In this document: positions 46,401 to 54,660 of the stretch, piece by piece | Numbering within the stretch: position 1 is the stretch's first letter | How the letters are laid out: each line of letters begins with the position of its first letter | Assembly (NCBI GenBank): GCA_965204565.1 | Contig: CBDBEU010000005.1 | Coordinates: forward strand, 248,001-312,000 | DNA from: CBDBEU01 sp965204565 | GTDB lineage: Bacteria > Pseudomonadota > Alphaproteobacteria > Rhizobiales > TMED25 | Direction: 5' to 3' | DNA length: 64,000 nucleotides | Program-made: the position numbers and the translations under genes | The notes under the pieces: model-generated | What the model saw: only the letters and a program-made list of their open reading frames with translations | Database searches by the model: none | What the model was told of the DNA's origin: nothing

Positions 46401-48896
46401 GGATCGACGCGCAACACGTCCAGTGCCCCGAGGGCAGTGCAAACCTACCTGGAAAAGGTCGCCCAGAAACTTGGACAAGATCCCGCGTCGATCGAAGAGA
46501 AAATCAGGGAGAGGCTTTCGGGTCTTGGCGTGCTCAACGAGAATTGGCTCCTCAGGACCAGGAACTTTCGCGAGCTCAAGATCGAGCTCGTCCCGCGCAG
46601 CAATCGCCCACTGTGGCGCTGCGAGAGCTGCGCGACTTCCGCGCTCAACAATCCCGGCCTAGTCTGCACGACGGACTATTGCACGTCGAACAAGTTCGAG
46701 GAGATAAGCGAACCGGGCGAAGATTACTACGGATGGGTGGCGAAGGAGCCGGCACACCGGCTCATCGCATGGGAACTAACCGGCCAGACGAAACCGCTCG
46801 AGAAACAACGAGAGCGCCAGCGGCTATTCAAGGGCCAGGCCTACATCGGCCACGAGCACCCGGTCACCCACGGGATCGACGTCTTGTCCGTTACGACGAC
46901 CATGGAGGTCGGTGTCGATATCGGGTCGCTCAAGGTCGTCATGATGGCCAACATGCCGCCGCAGCGCTTCAACTACCAACAGCGGGTGGGCCGAGCGGGC
47001 CGCGCCGGCCAGCCGTTTTCCTATGCCCTGACCATTTCCGGGGGGGCAGCCCACGACGATTACTACTTCAACCATCCCGAACGGATGACGGGGGACGTTC
47101 CGCCGCAGCCAGAGCTGGATTTGTCGCGGGGAGAAATCTTGTCGAGGGTGGCAACGGCCGAGCTGTTACGCAGGGCGTTCCGTTCGATCGAAGATGGCCC
47201 GGAACGCAATCCCGAGAGCCTTCACGGTGCGTTTGGACGCGTCGATGAATGGGACACATACCGCGACACGGTCGCGGACTGGTTGGCAAGCTCGCCCGAT
47301 GTTGACGCGGTCGTCTCGCGGCTAGGTGCATTCGCGCCGCTCTCCGGTGACGATAAGGCCACTATCGCGCGCTACCTTCGCGAGAACCTCGTCGGAAAAA
47401 TCGACGAGGCGGTGCAGGATTCGCGGTTCATCCAACGGGAGTTGAGTCATCGCCTGGCCGTTGCCGGGTTGCTGCCCATGTTCGGTTTCCCGACGCAGGT
47501 TCGCACGCTCCATTCCGACAAGAAGGCAACGAGGGTCGACGAGGCCGCCCTTAGCGATCGCCCGCTCGACCACGCGGTCTGGGCATTCTCGCCGGGATCC
47601 GAGGTTCCGAAGGACAAGCAGTTGCACGTCGCTTGCGGCTTCGTATCGAAGTACGATTCTCCCCAGGGAGTCAGGAACGAGGAAGATCCCCTCGGTGCGC
47701 CTCTTCCTTATTCGCGCTGCGTGGACGAGGAGTGCGGTGCGATCACCCATGGTTCCGCCGACACCTGCAAGGTTTGCGGAAACCCGTCGAGGGACTTCAA
47801 GCTTTACCAGCCCAAGGGTTTCATGGCGCATTGGCGCGCCCTCGACTACGACGGCCAGCGCAGCCGCGGACCGGCCCTTCCGCCGCCCGTGATGGCGTTC
47901 GACCAGGCATACGGGGAGCGTCGCTGTGGTCCCCTCGAGATGGCGATCGGCACCGGCCCGGTCACCGTGGTGAACGACAACAACAACCACCTCTTCGAGT
48001 TCCACGCCAAGGAGCCGAACATGGTCGTGGTGAACGACTCCGCGCTCTACCGCGACGACCGTATCCCGGATGACCTACCCACCAACCCGATCTCGGAGGA
48101 GCCCTTTGGCGCGATCGGTGCTATCTTCACGACCGACGTCCTAAGCTTCTATTTTGGCAAGGCCGCGGGTGTCGGGAACCGCGGCCTGCTCGAATCCGGC
48201 ATGCCGTCGACAACGCCCGCGCTTGCCTCGTTCGCGGAATTCGCGAAGTTGGCGATCGCGACGGAGCTGGATATCTCGCCCGACGAGTTTCGGGTTGGCA
48301 GGCAGCCGATCGCGATCGCGGACAAGGGCAAGACAGAGCAGGTGTTCCTCGCTGACGCGCTGGAAAACGGGGCCGGGTACGCTCGCTGGGCGTCCGATCC
48401 TGCCAATCTCACGCTCGCGCTCTCCCGTTTCTATGACGATACGAGCGAGCAATGGGCCAGCCCGGCACACGCGAAGAATTGTGACCGTTCATGCCCCGAC
48501 TGCCTGCGCAGTTACTCGAACCGGTTCGCCCACGGGCTGCTCGACTGGCGTCTCGCGCTTGACCTTGCAGAGCTGACCCTTGGTATTCCGCTGGGAACCG
48601 GTCGCTGGATCGACGGTGCCGAGTCTCGCATCGCCACCGCCTTCGCGGCCTTCTGTTCGAAGTCTCATCCCGCGGTCAACATAGAGCAGCACGCCGGGCT
48701 CACGGTGCTTTGCCGGGACGCGCGTGCGCTGGTTCTTGGTCACCCGCTTTGGCATACCGCGGAAGACTTGGTTCAGCCGGTCCAACTCGATGCACAGGAC
48801 AGCTTCTGCGCGGCCCACGGCAGCGATGCGGAAATCCGTTTCGTCGATGTTCGGCACCTCGCGACCCGCTTTCCAGAGTACGCCCTGGCACTCTGA
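43431..48896 (+). CDS. DUF1998-type superfamily 2 helicase, DruE-like (Druantia)
   Basis: 1821 residues. The N-terminal helicase lobe has Walker A VTSGTGSGKTE (about residues 119-129), ILYPTNALVEDQ, motif II VVDELHGYRGTQG (about 341) and motif III GTSASLD. Several Cys clusters follow (CSNPGC/CDC/CYDC near 533-580; CESC/CTTDYC near 1063-1085; CVDEEC/CKVC near 1430-1450). The second lobe has TTTMEVGVDIGSLKVV (about 1155) and QRVGRAGRAGQ (about 1184). The C-terminal DUF1998/MrfA-type zinc motif is CDRSCPDCLRSYSN (about 1684). A single giant helicase-DUF1998 chain after a roughly 1000-residue partner is the Druantia DruE arrangement. DISARM would have helicase and DUF1998 on separate proteins. 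Confidence 0.82.
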   Translation: MRVASPPKVLDYVRDAYKRYYDSVFWMQDPGIMRERDEILSVPGVMAQEALLEAVPVYPSVKDIGEACREAGLSDFTARHLGPVVFGNEAIKLHDHQAKSLVTAHKGTPDGHRNVIVTSGTGSGKTESFLLPLLAGLLEDRRSGVGSGSLHRWWEKGLEGKQPTWRSMRDGLLDGPAAAVRALILYPTNALVEDQVSRLRQAAIRARDLHEMPLFYFGRYTSATPGGAFVPAGPLNASDKNKVNEVAAQIKKIAREAKSLHKALADGGKTGNDLVEAVSQFQDPECGELLTRWDMIATPPDILITNTSMLNIMLMREVEDPIFDKTRAWLDSDPTNVFSLVVDELHGYRGTQGTEVALVVRNLLDRLGLESDSPQLRCIGTSASLDGDTGDVYLEEFFGVPRQTFTVLKGSPSSYEAGLPLARETLANLEAVVKQGEVTPGKLQAALGDISPRETLAAACNLAGKDGKGHVRPTRLHRLKEVLLGSSASHAAFEGILAAAKAELGDEATKWENPLPTFRLHMFLRRVQGIWACSNPGCDQVHEDFRTPERRIGKLFHAPAMKCDCGGQVLELLYCYDCGEAFLGGFKVKEPEGFSTDQQDAAFLESTKPGMAMAPPGMVYERPHEEFRWYWPGGQLPRENRSWTHPGPGKKGQKQFSFTLGHLDPLAGFLRPSSGGDDTTGVVFSPAQGVKVAGLPECCPRCGSEQKWRNAKEIKKFYRASVNTPIRGLRTGLNATMRLVADRSAIATSDTAKAEQMIAFTDSRDDAADLAAGLEAHHFRDLVRQLLFKALQPREAITSELLCQLVAKTKSGTDLSEGEAAIVEKAKKLPGDPWKAARFVSAAAAEAADLAVLAELDASASSSRVAWPSLVISLLDELVSMGVNPAGHKVSLAKDGTDWWRFFAKPDGATWDDLDPETLQQGQANYLRHLSSHIADALFDRAGRDLESVGIAFIAVKGQHGSALGLPDDVAEGVLSNVVRILGQRKLYEGGSTRNTSSAPRAVQTYLEKVAQKLGQDPASIEEKIRERLSGLGVLNENWLLRTRNFRELKIELVPRSNRPLWRCESCATSALNNPGLVCTTDYCTSNKFEEISEPGEDYYGWVAKEPAHRLIAWELTGQTKPLEKQRERQRLFKGQAYIGHEHPVTHGIDVLSVTTTMEVGVDIGSLKVVMMANMPPQRFNYQQRVGRAGRAGQPFSYALTISGGAAHDDYYFNHPERMTGDVPPQPELDLSRGEILSRVATAELLRRAFRSIEDGPERNPESLHGAFGRVDEWDTYRDTVADWLASSPDVDAVVSRLGAFAPLSGDDKATIARYLRENLVGKIDEAVQDSRFIQRELSHRLAVAGLLPMFGFPTQVRTLHSDKKATRVDEAALSDRPLDHAVWAFSPGSEVPKDKQLHVACGFVSKYDSPQGVRNEEDPLGAPLPYSRCVDEECGAITHGSADTCKVCGNPSRDFKLYQPKGFMAHWRALDYDGQRSRGPALPPPVMAFDQAYGERRCGPLEMAIGTGPVTVVNDNNNHLFEFHAKEPNMVVVNDSALYRDDRIPDDLPTNPISEEPFGAIGAIFTTDVLSFYFGKAAGVGNRGLLESGMPSTTPALASFAEFAKLAIATELDISPDEFRVGRQPIAIADKGKTEQVFLADALENGAGYARWASDPANLTLALSRFYDDTSEQWASPAHAKNCDRSCPDCLRSYSNRFAHGLLDWRLALDLAELTLGIPLGTGRWIDGAESRIATAFAAFCSKSHPAVNIEQHAGLTVLCRDARALVLGHPLWHTAEDLVQPVQLDAQDSFCAAHGSDAEIRFVDVRHLATRFPEYALAL

Positions 48897-48898
48897 TC

Positions 48899-50869
48899 AT
48901 GATCGAGATCGTCGGCGAAGAGGGCACCGAGGAGTACGATGCGGCCGTCGCGATTGCCGACGCGCTAGCCAAGCTTGAAGGATTCTCCCGCCGAGATCGA
49001 GCACGTGAAGATCGCGCCCAACGCGAAATTGGCCGGTTACAAGGTCAGCGACGTCGATATCGTGGTGGCAGGTGTCTTCGCCAAGCCGCGGTATTTCGTC
49101 CCGCGCAAGGCCTTGCACGACCAAGATGGCAAGCGGCTGGGCGGGATCAAGGTGAAGGTCGAGAACCGCGTCGTCGCCGGCGAAGTGAAAGGGCATGACG
49201 CGGGAGGTTTAAACGTCGCCGGCGACGAGGTGACCGTCCGCTATCAGGAAGGCAGGAAGGCTGGAAGAGCGCTACCGGCCAAAACGTCGATCAGGTCCAC
49301 GCGTTGGCCAAGTACTTTGAACACCAGTATCTCTCCACCTGGGTAACCGGTGCCTTGCCCTCCAGGGCATTCCCGCGTTGCCGGTCTCGAATGGAAAGGC
49401 CGTCCCGGAGGCAGGCGCTGTCGCCTTTGGATTCAGCGGTTCCGATTTCCTGACGGCGGTCGCCGGTGTCAACGGCGTCCGCAAGTTCGGTCGAGACTTC
49501 GTCCTGTCGTCGGCCCCGACGGCCAAGGCCCGCAAGGTCCTCGAGGCTTCCATCTTCAGGGCAATCGTGCCTTCCAAGCTCGACCGGGCGAAAATGGATC
49601 GAATTGCCGCCAGGCGTTCCAGGGCAAAGGGCTTGGCCGAACTTCTCGGCCAACACATGGTTCGCCTCAAGGGCCATGGCGGCACCGGCAAAACCACCAT
49701 GCTCTTGCAGGCGGCGCACGAGGCGTTCGTGGGTCATGGTCGGCGCTGCATCGTTCTCACCTACAACGTGGCCTTGGCGGCGGACATCACGAGGTTGCTT
49801 GCCCTCTTGCGCATTCCCGGCGCATCGGAAGGCGGCGGTGTCGAGGTCAAGACGGTCATGTCCTTCGTGTATACTTGGCTGAACCGCCTGGGGCTCGAGG
49901 AGGAGAAAGCGGACGAAGATTTCGATGCCTACGCCGGCAAGTGTGCCACTGCCCTCGAATGGATCGACACGGGTACTGTGTCCCCCCGGGGATATTGCCA
50001 AGGCAAAGGATGCCGGCCAGTCCTTACTCGATTTCGATGCCGTTCTCGTCGACGAGGGTCAAGATTGGCCCCAGCCCGAGGCTGACCTCTTGACCCGGCT
50101 CTACGATCCCTCGGCTATCCTTATCGCCGATGGCCTTGACCAGCTGGTGCGTGGCGAAAGAACCAACTGGCATTCGGCAGCAGGCGGGAAGGACCAGATT
50201 TCAGAGAAGAGCTTGGCCCGTTGCTTGCGAATGAAGCGGAACCTGGGTGTCTTTGCCAACGCGATGGCCGAGAATGCGGGACTCAATTGGTCGATAGAGC
50301 CAAGTGACGAGGCTGCCGGGGGTAGGGTCCTTGTCGCACGCAAGCCATACGCGGCTCTGGAAGAACAGCGACGGGGCTTGCTCGACGAGGCGCGGGCAAC
50401 GGGTAACTCCCCAATAGACTTTCTGCATTGCATTTCGCCGTCGGAAGTAAGGGGAACCTCCGAGGGTCCGAGATCCAACCTTGCCGATCAACTCGAGGCC
50501 GAGGGGATGGCTATCTGGGACGCTGTAAATCCAGCCGCGCGCCGGGATTTCCCGCGCTCGCTCGAGACGGCTAGGATCGTCCAGTACGAATCTTGCCGTG
50601 GCCTCGAGGGTTGGGTCACGGTGCTCGATGGGCTCAACGAGTTCTGGTGCCGGAAATACGACGCCTCGCTCGGCCGAAATGTTTCGAAGCCCGACTTCGT
50701 GGAGCTGGAAGGACGGGCGAGCCGTGCCGCATGGCAATGGGTCATGATTGCTTTGACCAGGCCGATTGACACGCTTGTGATTACCCTGCGTGACGAGGAA
50801 AGCGAGGTTGCCAAGGTAATCGAAACGGTTGCTCGGTCTCATCAAGACTTCATTCGATGGACTGACTGA
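48899..50869 (+). pseudogene. NERD-like nuclease / UvrD-like helicase protein, several frameshifts
   Basis: Starts 2 nt after the DruE-like stop. Pieces: IEIVGEEGTEEYDAAVAIAD; SDVDIVVAGVFAKPRYFVP with VVAGEVKGHD (nuclease-related domain pattern); QVHALAKYFEHQYLS; then the P-loop KGHGGTGKTTMLLQAA and TYNVALAADITRLL; and in another frame FDAVLVDEGQDWPQPEADLL (DEGQD motif II) and VMIALTRPIDTLVITL (motif VI-like). Shifts occur near 48985, 49265, 49350 and at a run of six C near 49985. A NERD-helicase next to a defence helicase suggests a lost accessory defence gene. Confidence 0.8.
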
Positions 50870-51136
50870 TACAACTGAATATTCATGAAAACCTGTTGCC
50901 ACTACCCGCCACAGTCCGGCTTTCTTCGCGAACAGTCCTGAACCAGGCCAGCTGAGTGCAGCAACCCGTTCCTTTCCGGCCGTGTTGTCGCGCTTCGCGC
51001 GCCTGCCCGCACCACCCGTCATGAACAGGTTTCCCTTGGCCGTTCCGGCCTGCGGTGCAGTCCTCCCGCCCTGCTTCTCAGGTAAGTTCGCAAGCCGGAG
51101 ATGGTCTCCGGTTTGAGAGCTGAAAGGACACATATC

Positions 51137-51526
51137 ATGACCAATGTCGCAATCCTCACCGGCCGCATCGCCCGCGATCCGGAAACCCGCGAGACCAAGA
51201 GCAGCACCAATGTCACCGTCGTCACCGCTCGCCCCGCTCGCGACGAGAACAGCAAGACCTAGAGGGACGAGAACGGCTACACCGCCAAGGAAAGCGAGTT
51301 CCACCGCGTGACCTGCTTCAACGGCCTCGCAAAGACCGTCGGGCAGTACTTGCACCAAGGGCCAGCTGGTCAGTCCAGGGCCGCATCCACTACACCCAGT
51401 GGGAGGACAAGGACGGGGTCACGCGCTATGGCACCGAGATCCTCGCCGACAAGGTCGACTTCCTCTCGCGCGGCAACGGTTTCGGCGACGGAGACGATAA
51501 CCACGACGCTCCCGAGATCGACTGAG
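51137..51526 (+). pseudogene. ssb: Single-stranded DNA-binding protein, broken
   Basis: MTNVAILTGRIARDPETRET is the SSB OB-fold start. An in-frame TAG lies at 51260, then the frame continues GYTAKESEFHRVTCFNGLAK. After a shift near 51355 it reads VQGRIHYTQWEDKDGVTRYG and ILADKVDFLSRGNG with an acidic end EID. Plasmid- and ICE-borne ssb copies have this form, so the region probably derives from a mobile element. Confidence 0.8.
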
Positions 51527-51552
51527 TTCGCCTATCACCGATCCCAACCGAA

Positions 51553-51580
51553 GGGGTCCTGTTCAGCCGGACAGGGCCCC
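51553..51580 (+). terminator. Terminator-like hairpin after ssb
   Basis: GGGGTCCTGT / ACAGGGCCCC stem (one G-T pair) with an 8-nt loop, followed by a pyrimidine-rich stretch. Confidence 0.6.
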
Positions 51581-51840
51581 CTTCCTCTGTTGTTCTAACC
51601 CACAAGGCTGGGGAGGTGCCTGGCTCACGGAATGCCCGGTGTGATAGGCGTGCAGCCGACGCGTCAAGGACGGCGGGGCCCCACCATTTTGACACCCCTT
51701 CGCTGCGCTGCGGTCCGACAAAATCGTTGCCCCCACCGCCGCTTCGCGGTCGCCCATGCGGGCGATCCCTGACCTGCCGGCCGCACCGCACGCCCATCCG
51801 TTCTGCTTCTGCCGTCAACGGCAAACATCAGGAGGATATT

Positions 51841-52063
51841 ATGGCTTCAACTGCTCAGTTTCATTCGAACTCGGATCACTACTTCGACGCGCTTGCCATT
51901 GCGGAGCAGCGAGCGCTTCACAGCTTCTTCGACCAGCACATCGTCGAGGACCGCGAGTTGGATACTTTTTGCACTGGATGAGGGTGACTACAACGCCCTG
52001 CCGGCACATCTGGTAGCGCGCGTTGTGCACACGGTGCACGGGGCAATACTCGATGAGTTCTGA
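51841..52063 (+). pseudogene. Small mobile-element-type protein of unknown function, frameshifted
   Basis: Starts behind AGGAGGAT with MASTAQFHSNSDHYFDALAI and runs to DRELDTF. Then a one-base shift is needed to continue LDEGDYNALPAHLVARVVHT to the stop at 52063. About 73 residues if restored. Not recognised. Strong RBS, position between ssb and a terminator and composition suggest a gene from the same former plasmid or ICE as ssb. The 260 bp before it hold no gene. Confidence 0.55.
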
Positions 52064-52074
52064 CTTCACAGACA

Positions 52075-52112
52075 GGGCAGGGACGGGCAACGGTTCCTGC
52101 CCATTTTTCTTG
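52075..52112 (+). terminator. Rho-independent terminator
   Basis: GGGCAGGGAC / GTTCCTGCCC stem (one wobble pair) with an 8-nt loop followed by ATTTTTCTTG, 12 bp after the small gene. Confidence 0.85.
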
Positions 52113-52586
52113 TTCGCAGCGATCAGCAGGGTGCCCTGATATGGGGTTGCCGCCCCTACTGGAATCGAGCCCTAAAAACGCATCGAAGATCCCTCCAGAT
52201 GGGTTGGTCGCGATGGCTATATGGTCCGGTCCCCAAAGGAGCGCAAACTGTCTGGCAATTTGTGTCACCCGGGCATTTCGCCAGGGTCTATCTGATCGGA
52301 ACCTTTGATCGAATTGCGCCAGTGTTTTCCGAGGAATTTTGCTGCCTTACAGACGCCGAGGGACGTACTCTGGAAGTGAGAAAATTCTGCTCAACTAAGG
52401 CTAGTTGGTGGCCCAGCGCTCATTTTGGGCAATTTCCCGCTAAGTCCCGAAAACACCCACCCGCTCTCGCCCCATAAATAAGTTAGAAAAATCAATCCAT
52501 TGAACGGAAGTGACGAGCTACTGGAAACGTGCGCGTACATGGGAACTTGACAGGCACACCCAACGCAATTGATGAAGGAACATCCC
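52113..52586. other. Intergenic region, nothing recognised
   Basis: About 470 bp with short open frames only. None shows a convincing start or family motif. Confidence 0.4.
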
Positions 52587-52898
52587 ATGAGGACATTTGA
52601 TTTTGCACGCATCCTCGGCGGCACCGCGATTGTTTCGCTGTTCGCGGTCCACGGCGCGCTTGCCAACAATTCCGGCCATTTCGATCAGTTTAGCTGTTAC
52701 GCCTCGATCCAGATCGAGTGCTACGGTAATGGCGAGGTAAACTGCACCGAGGACGAATACGCCATGGGTCTTGGTTGGTGCGATGAGAGCTATCCGAGCA
52801 CTGGCCGGCCGAGCACCCCTGCGCCTGGCGGATTGGCGGCAGTGCCGGGTGGAAATCAGGGTGGTTTTGTGAAGCGTTCCGGTCGCGGACGCCGCTAA
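52587..52898 (+). CDS. Small secreted protein with four cysteines
   Basis: 103 residues from the ATG at 52587, preceded by AAGGA. The signal peptide covers MRTFDFARILGG to HGALANNSG (cleavage near ALA-NN). The mature part begins with a region of four Cys (FSCYASIQIEC ... VNCTEDEYAMGLGWCDESYP), likely two disulfides, followed by a Pro/Gly-rich linker and a basic end (KRSGRGRR). Function unknown. Confidence 0.65.
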   Translation: MRTFDFARILGGTAIVSLFAVHGALANNSGHFDQFSCYASIQIECYGNGEVNCTEDEYAMGLGWCDESYPSTGRPSTPAPGGLAAVPGGNQGGFVKRSGRGRR

Positions 52899-53023
52899 AG
52901 GTCCGGTTTTATGAAAGCTGGAACACCCAAGTCCGGATCACCCTCCGGGCATGACAATGAATGACCGTCCTCAGTGGCCGCAAACGGCTCCCGGGGGCGG
53001 GGACTGTCGCTATTGTTTCTTCC

Positions 53024-53824
53024 CTAGCTCGGGATTTTCAGCGCCGCGCGCGCTTCTGCAGGGCTCGCGACGCCGCGGCCGAACTCACCGGCAATACGGG
53101 CGATGCGCGCCACATGCGCTTCATTGTCACCGACCACGCCGGGGCTCAGATACGGCTCATCCTCGCTGCCGACCCGCACATGACCGCCCGACATCACCGC
53201 CATCGATTCCAGCAGCAAATGGCTCGGACCGGTGACGCTGGTGGCATAGAACGAGCCCTCGGGAAGCTCGTTGGTGCGGTGGATGAACTCCTGCGCCGTT
53301 GCAGGTGTCCATGAGCCGCCGGGCCGGCCAAAGAAGATCGTCAAAAGGAACGGAGGCTTGACCAGCCCCTTGTCGGCAAGGTCGCGTAGCATCCACAGCT
53401 CGCCAAGTCCGAACGCCTCGAATTCGGGTTTGACGCCATTGTCGTCGCACATGCGCATCAGTTCGGCCAATTCCTCGCGCGAATGCGTCATCATCAGATC
53501 GCGGCCGATGAAGCACAGATTATGCGCGCACAACGCCACCGAGATCATCTCTGGCCGGTTGCCGATCACCGCCTTGCGCTGTTCGACATTCTGGGTCGAG
53601 ATGCCGTACTGGATCATCACGTCGCACTTGTCGCGGATCGCCTTGGTATGGTTGGCCCAGGCGTCATAATCGGTCGGCGGTGCATGGATATGGGCGATTG
53701 ACGCGCCTGCTGCGTGGCCCTTTTCAACCTCGGTAGCAAGGACGTTGGAATCGCCCAGTGTCGCCGGCACACCTTCGTGCATCGAGGTGTCGGCCGCACA
53801 ATTGGTAATGATCAGTTTTTCCAC
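53024..53824 (-). CDS. BKACE / DUF849 beta-keto acid cleavage enzyme
   Basis: 266 residues. The family condenses a beta-keto acid with acetyl-CoA to acetoacetate and a CoA ester. Zinc-binding HxH is visible in SIAHIHAPPTDYDAW, and the late Glu in VRVGSEDEPYLSPG. The conserved TIFFGRPGGSW and the short C-terminus fit DUF849. It is the last gene of the FAH-SDR-DUF849 run (55 bp after the SDR). The substrate may be an aliphatic beta-keto acid; not determined. Confidence 0.9.
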   Translation of the reverse strand: MEKLIITNCAADTSMHEGVPATLGDSNVLATEVEKGHAAGASIAHIHAPPTDYDAWANHTKAIRDKCDVMIQYGISTQNVEQRKAVIGNRPEMISVALCAHNLCFIGRDLMMTHSREELAELMRMCDDNGVKPEFEAFGLGELWMLRDLADKGLVKPPFLLTIFFGRPGGSWTPATAQEFIHRTNELPEGSFYATSVTGPSHLLLESMAVMSGGHVRVGSEDEPYLSPGVVGDNEAHVARIARIAGEFGRGVASPAEARAALKIPS

Positions 53825-53879
53825 GCTTCCCTCCCTCGGGCGTCAACTGCCCCTTCTAGTTGGTTGGGTTTTCTCCCAA

Positions 53880-54644
53880 TCACACCATCACATCGCCGCC
53901 ATTCACATCGAGCGTCGCGCCGGTGATGTAGCTCGACTCGGCGCTGCACAAAAACAGGATCGGCCAGGCGATTTCAACCGGATCTGAGAGCCTGCGCACG
54001 GGCGTTGATTCCTCAATGCGCTTTTCCGCTTCCGGCGTGCGCATGGCATTGGTGCGCGGCGTTCTGACCGCGCCCGGCGCCACGATATTGGCGGTGATGC
54101 CATGGGGCCCAAGCGCGCGGGCAGCCTGCTGGATAAGGCCGATTTCGCCTGCCTTGGCAGCGGCATAGTGGGGCCCTGAGACAATCCGCGAGCCGCGCAC
54201 CGCCATGCTCGAAAGCGCGACGATGCGGCCATATTCCTTCTCGATCATATGCGGCGTTGCCGCTTTTAAGAGGTAGAACAGCGATTTCAGGTTTGAGTCG
54301 ACGACCCCTTCCCAGCTGTCGACCGGGCAGTCCATGAGGTTGATATAGCGCGGAAAGCCGCCGGCACTGTGCACCATCACGTCGACCTTGCCGGCGCGCG
54401 CATTGACAGCATCGATGGCCTTTGTGGTGGCGTCGAAATCTGTCAGATCGACAATCGTGACCTCTGCCTTGCCGCCTTTGCCGGTAACGTCATTGGCGAC
54501 CCGTTCGGCGCCCTCGCGGTTGATATCCATCACCGTCACATTGGCGCCGCTCTGCGCAAACAGATGGCAGCACGCCTCGCCAATGCCGGTGGCGCCGCCG
54601 GTGACGATCACCGACTGGCCGTCAAAATCCATGCCCAAATTCAC
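53880..54644 (-). CDS. SDR family NAD(P)-dependent oxidoreductase
   Basis: 254 residues from the GTG at 54644, which follows GGGAGGGG with a 6-nt spacer; ATG 54632 is the alternative. The nucleotide-binding motif is VTGGATGIGEA (TGxxxGIG), with the catalytic Ser in IVALSSMAVRGS and the Tyr/Lys pair in PHYAAAKAG, and late GATLDVNGG. It oxidises or reduces a hydroxy or keto group in the pathway with the FAH-type and DUF849 enzymes. Confidence 0.93.
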   Translation of the reverse strand: MNLGMDFDGQSVIVTGGATGIGEACCHLFAQSGANVTVMDINREGAERVANDVTGKGGKAEVTIVDLTDFDATTKAIDAVNARAGKVDVMVHSAGGFPRYINLMDCPVDSWEGVVDSNLKSLFYLLKAATPHMIEKEYGRIVALSSMAVRGSRIVSGPHYAAAKAGEIGLIQQAARALGPHGITANIVAPGAVRTPRTNAMRTPEAEKRIEESTPVRRLSDPVEIAWPILFLCSAESSYITGATLDVNGGDVMV

Positions 54645-54660
54645 GAGTTTCCCCTCCCGA

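Noticed and set aside
39142..50869. DISARM as an alternative identity of the defence island
   Set aside because: DISARM has DrmA helicase and DrmB DUF1998 on separate proteins plus a phospholipase D; here one 1821-residue chain has both and no PLD protein is visible. Not fully excluded without a profile search.
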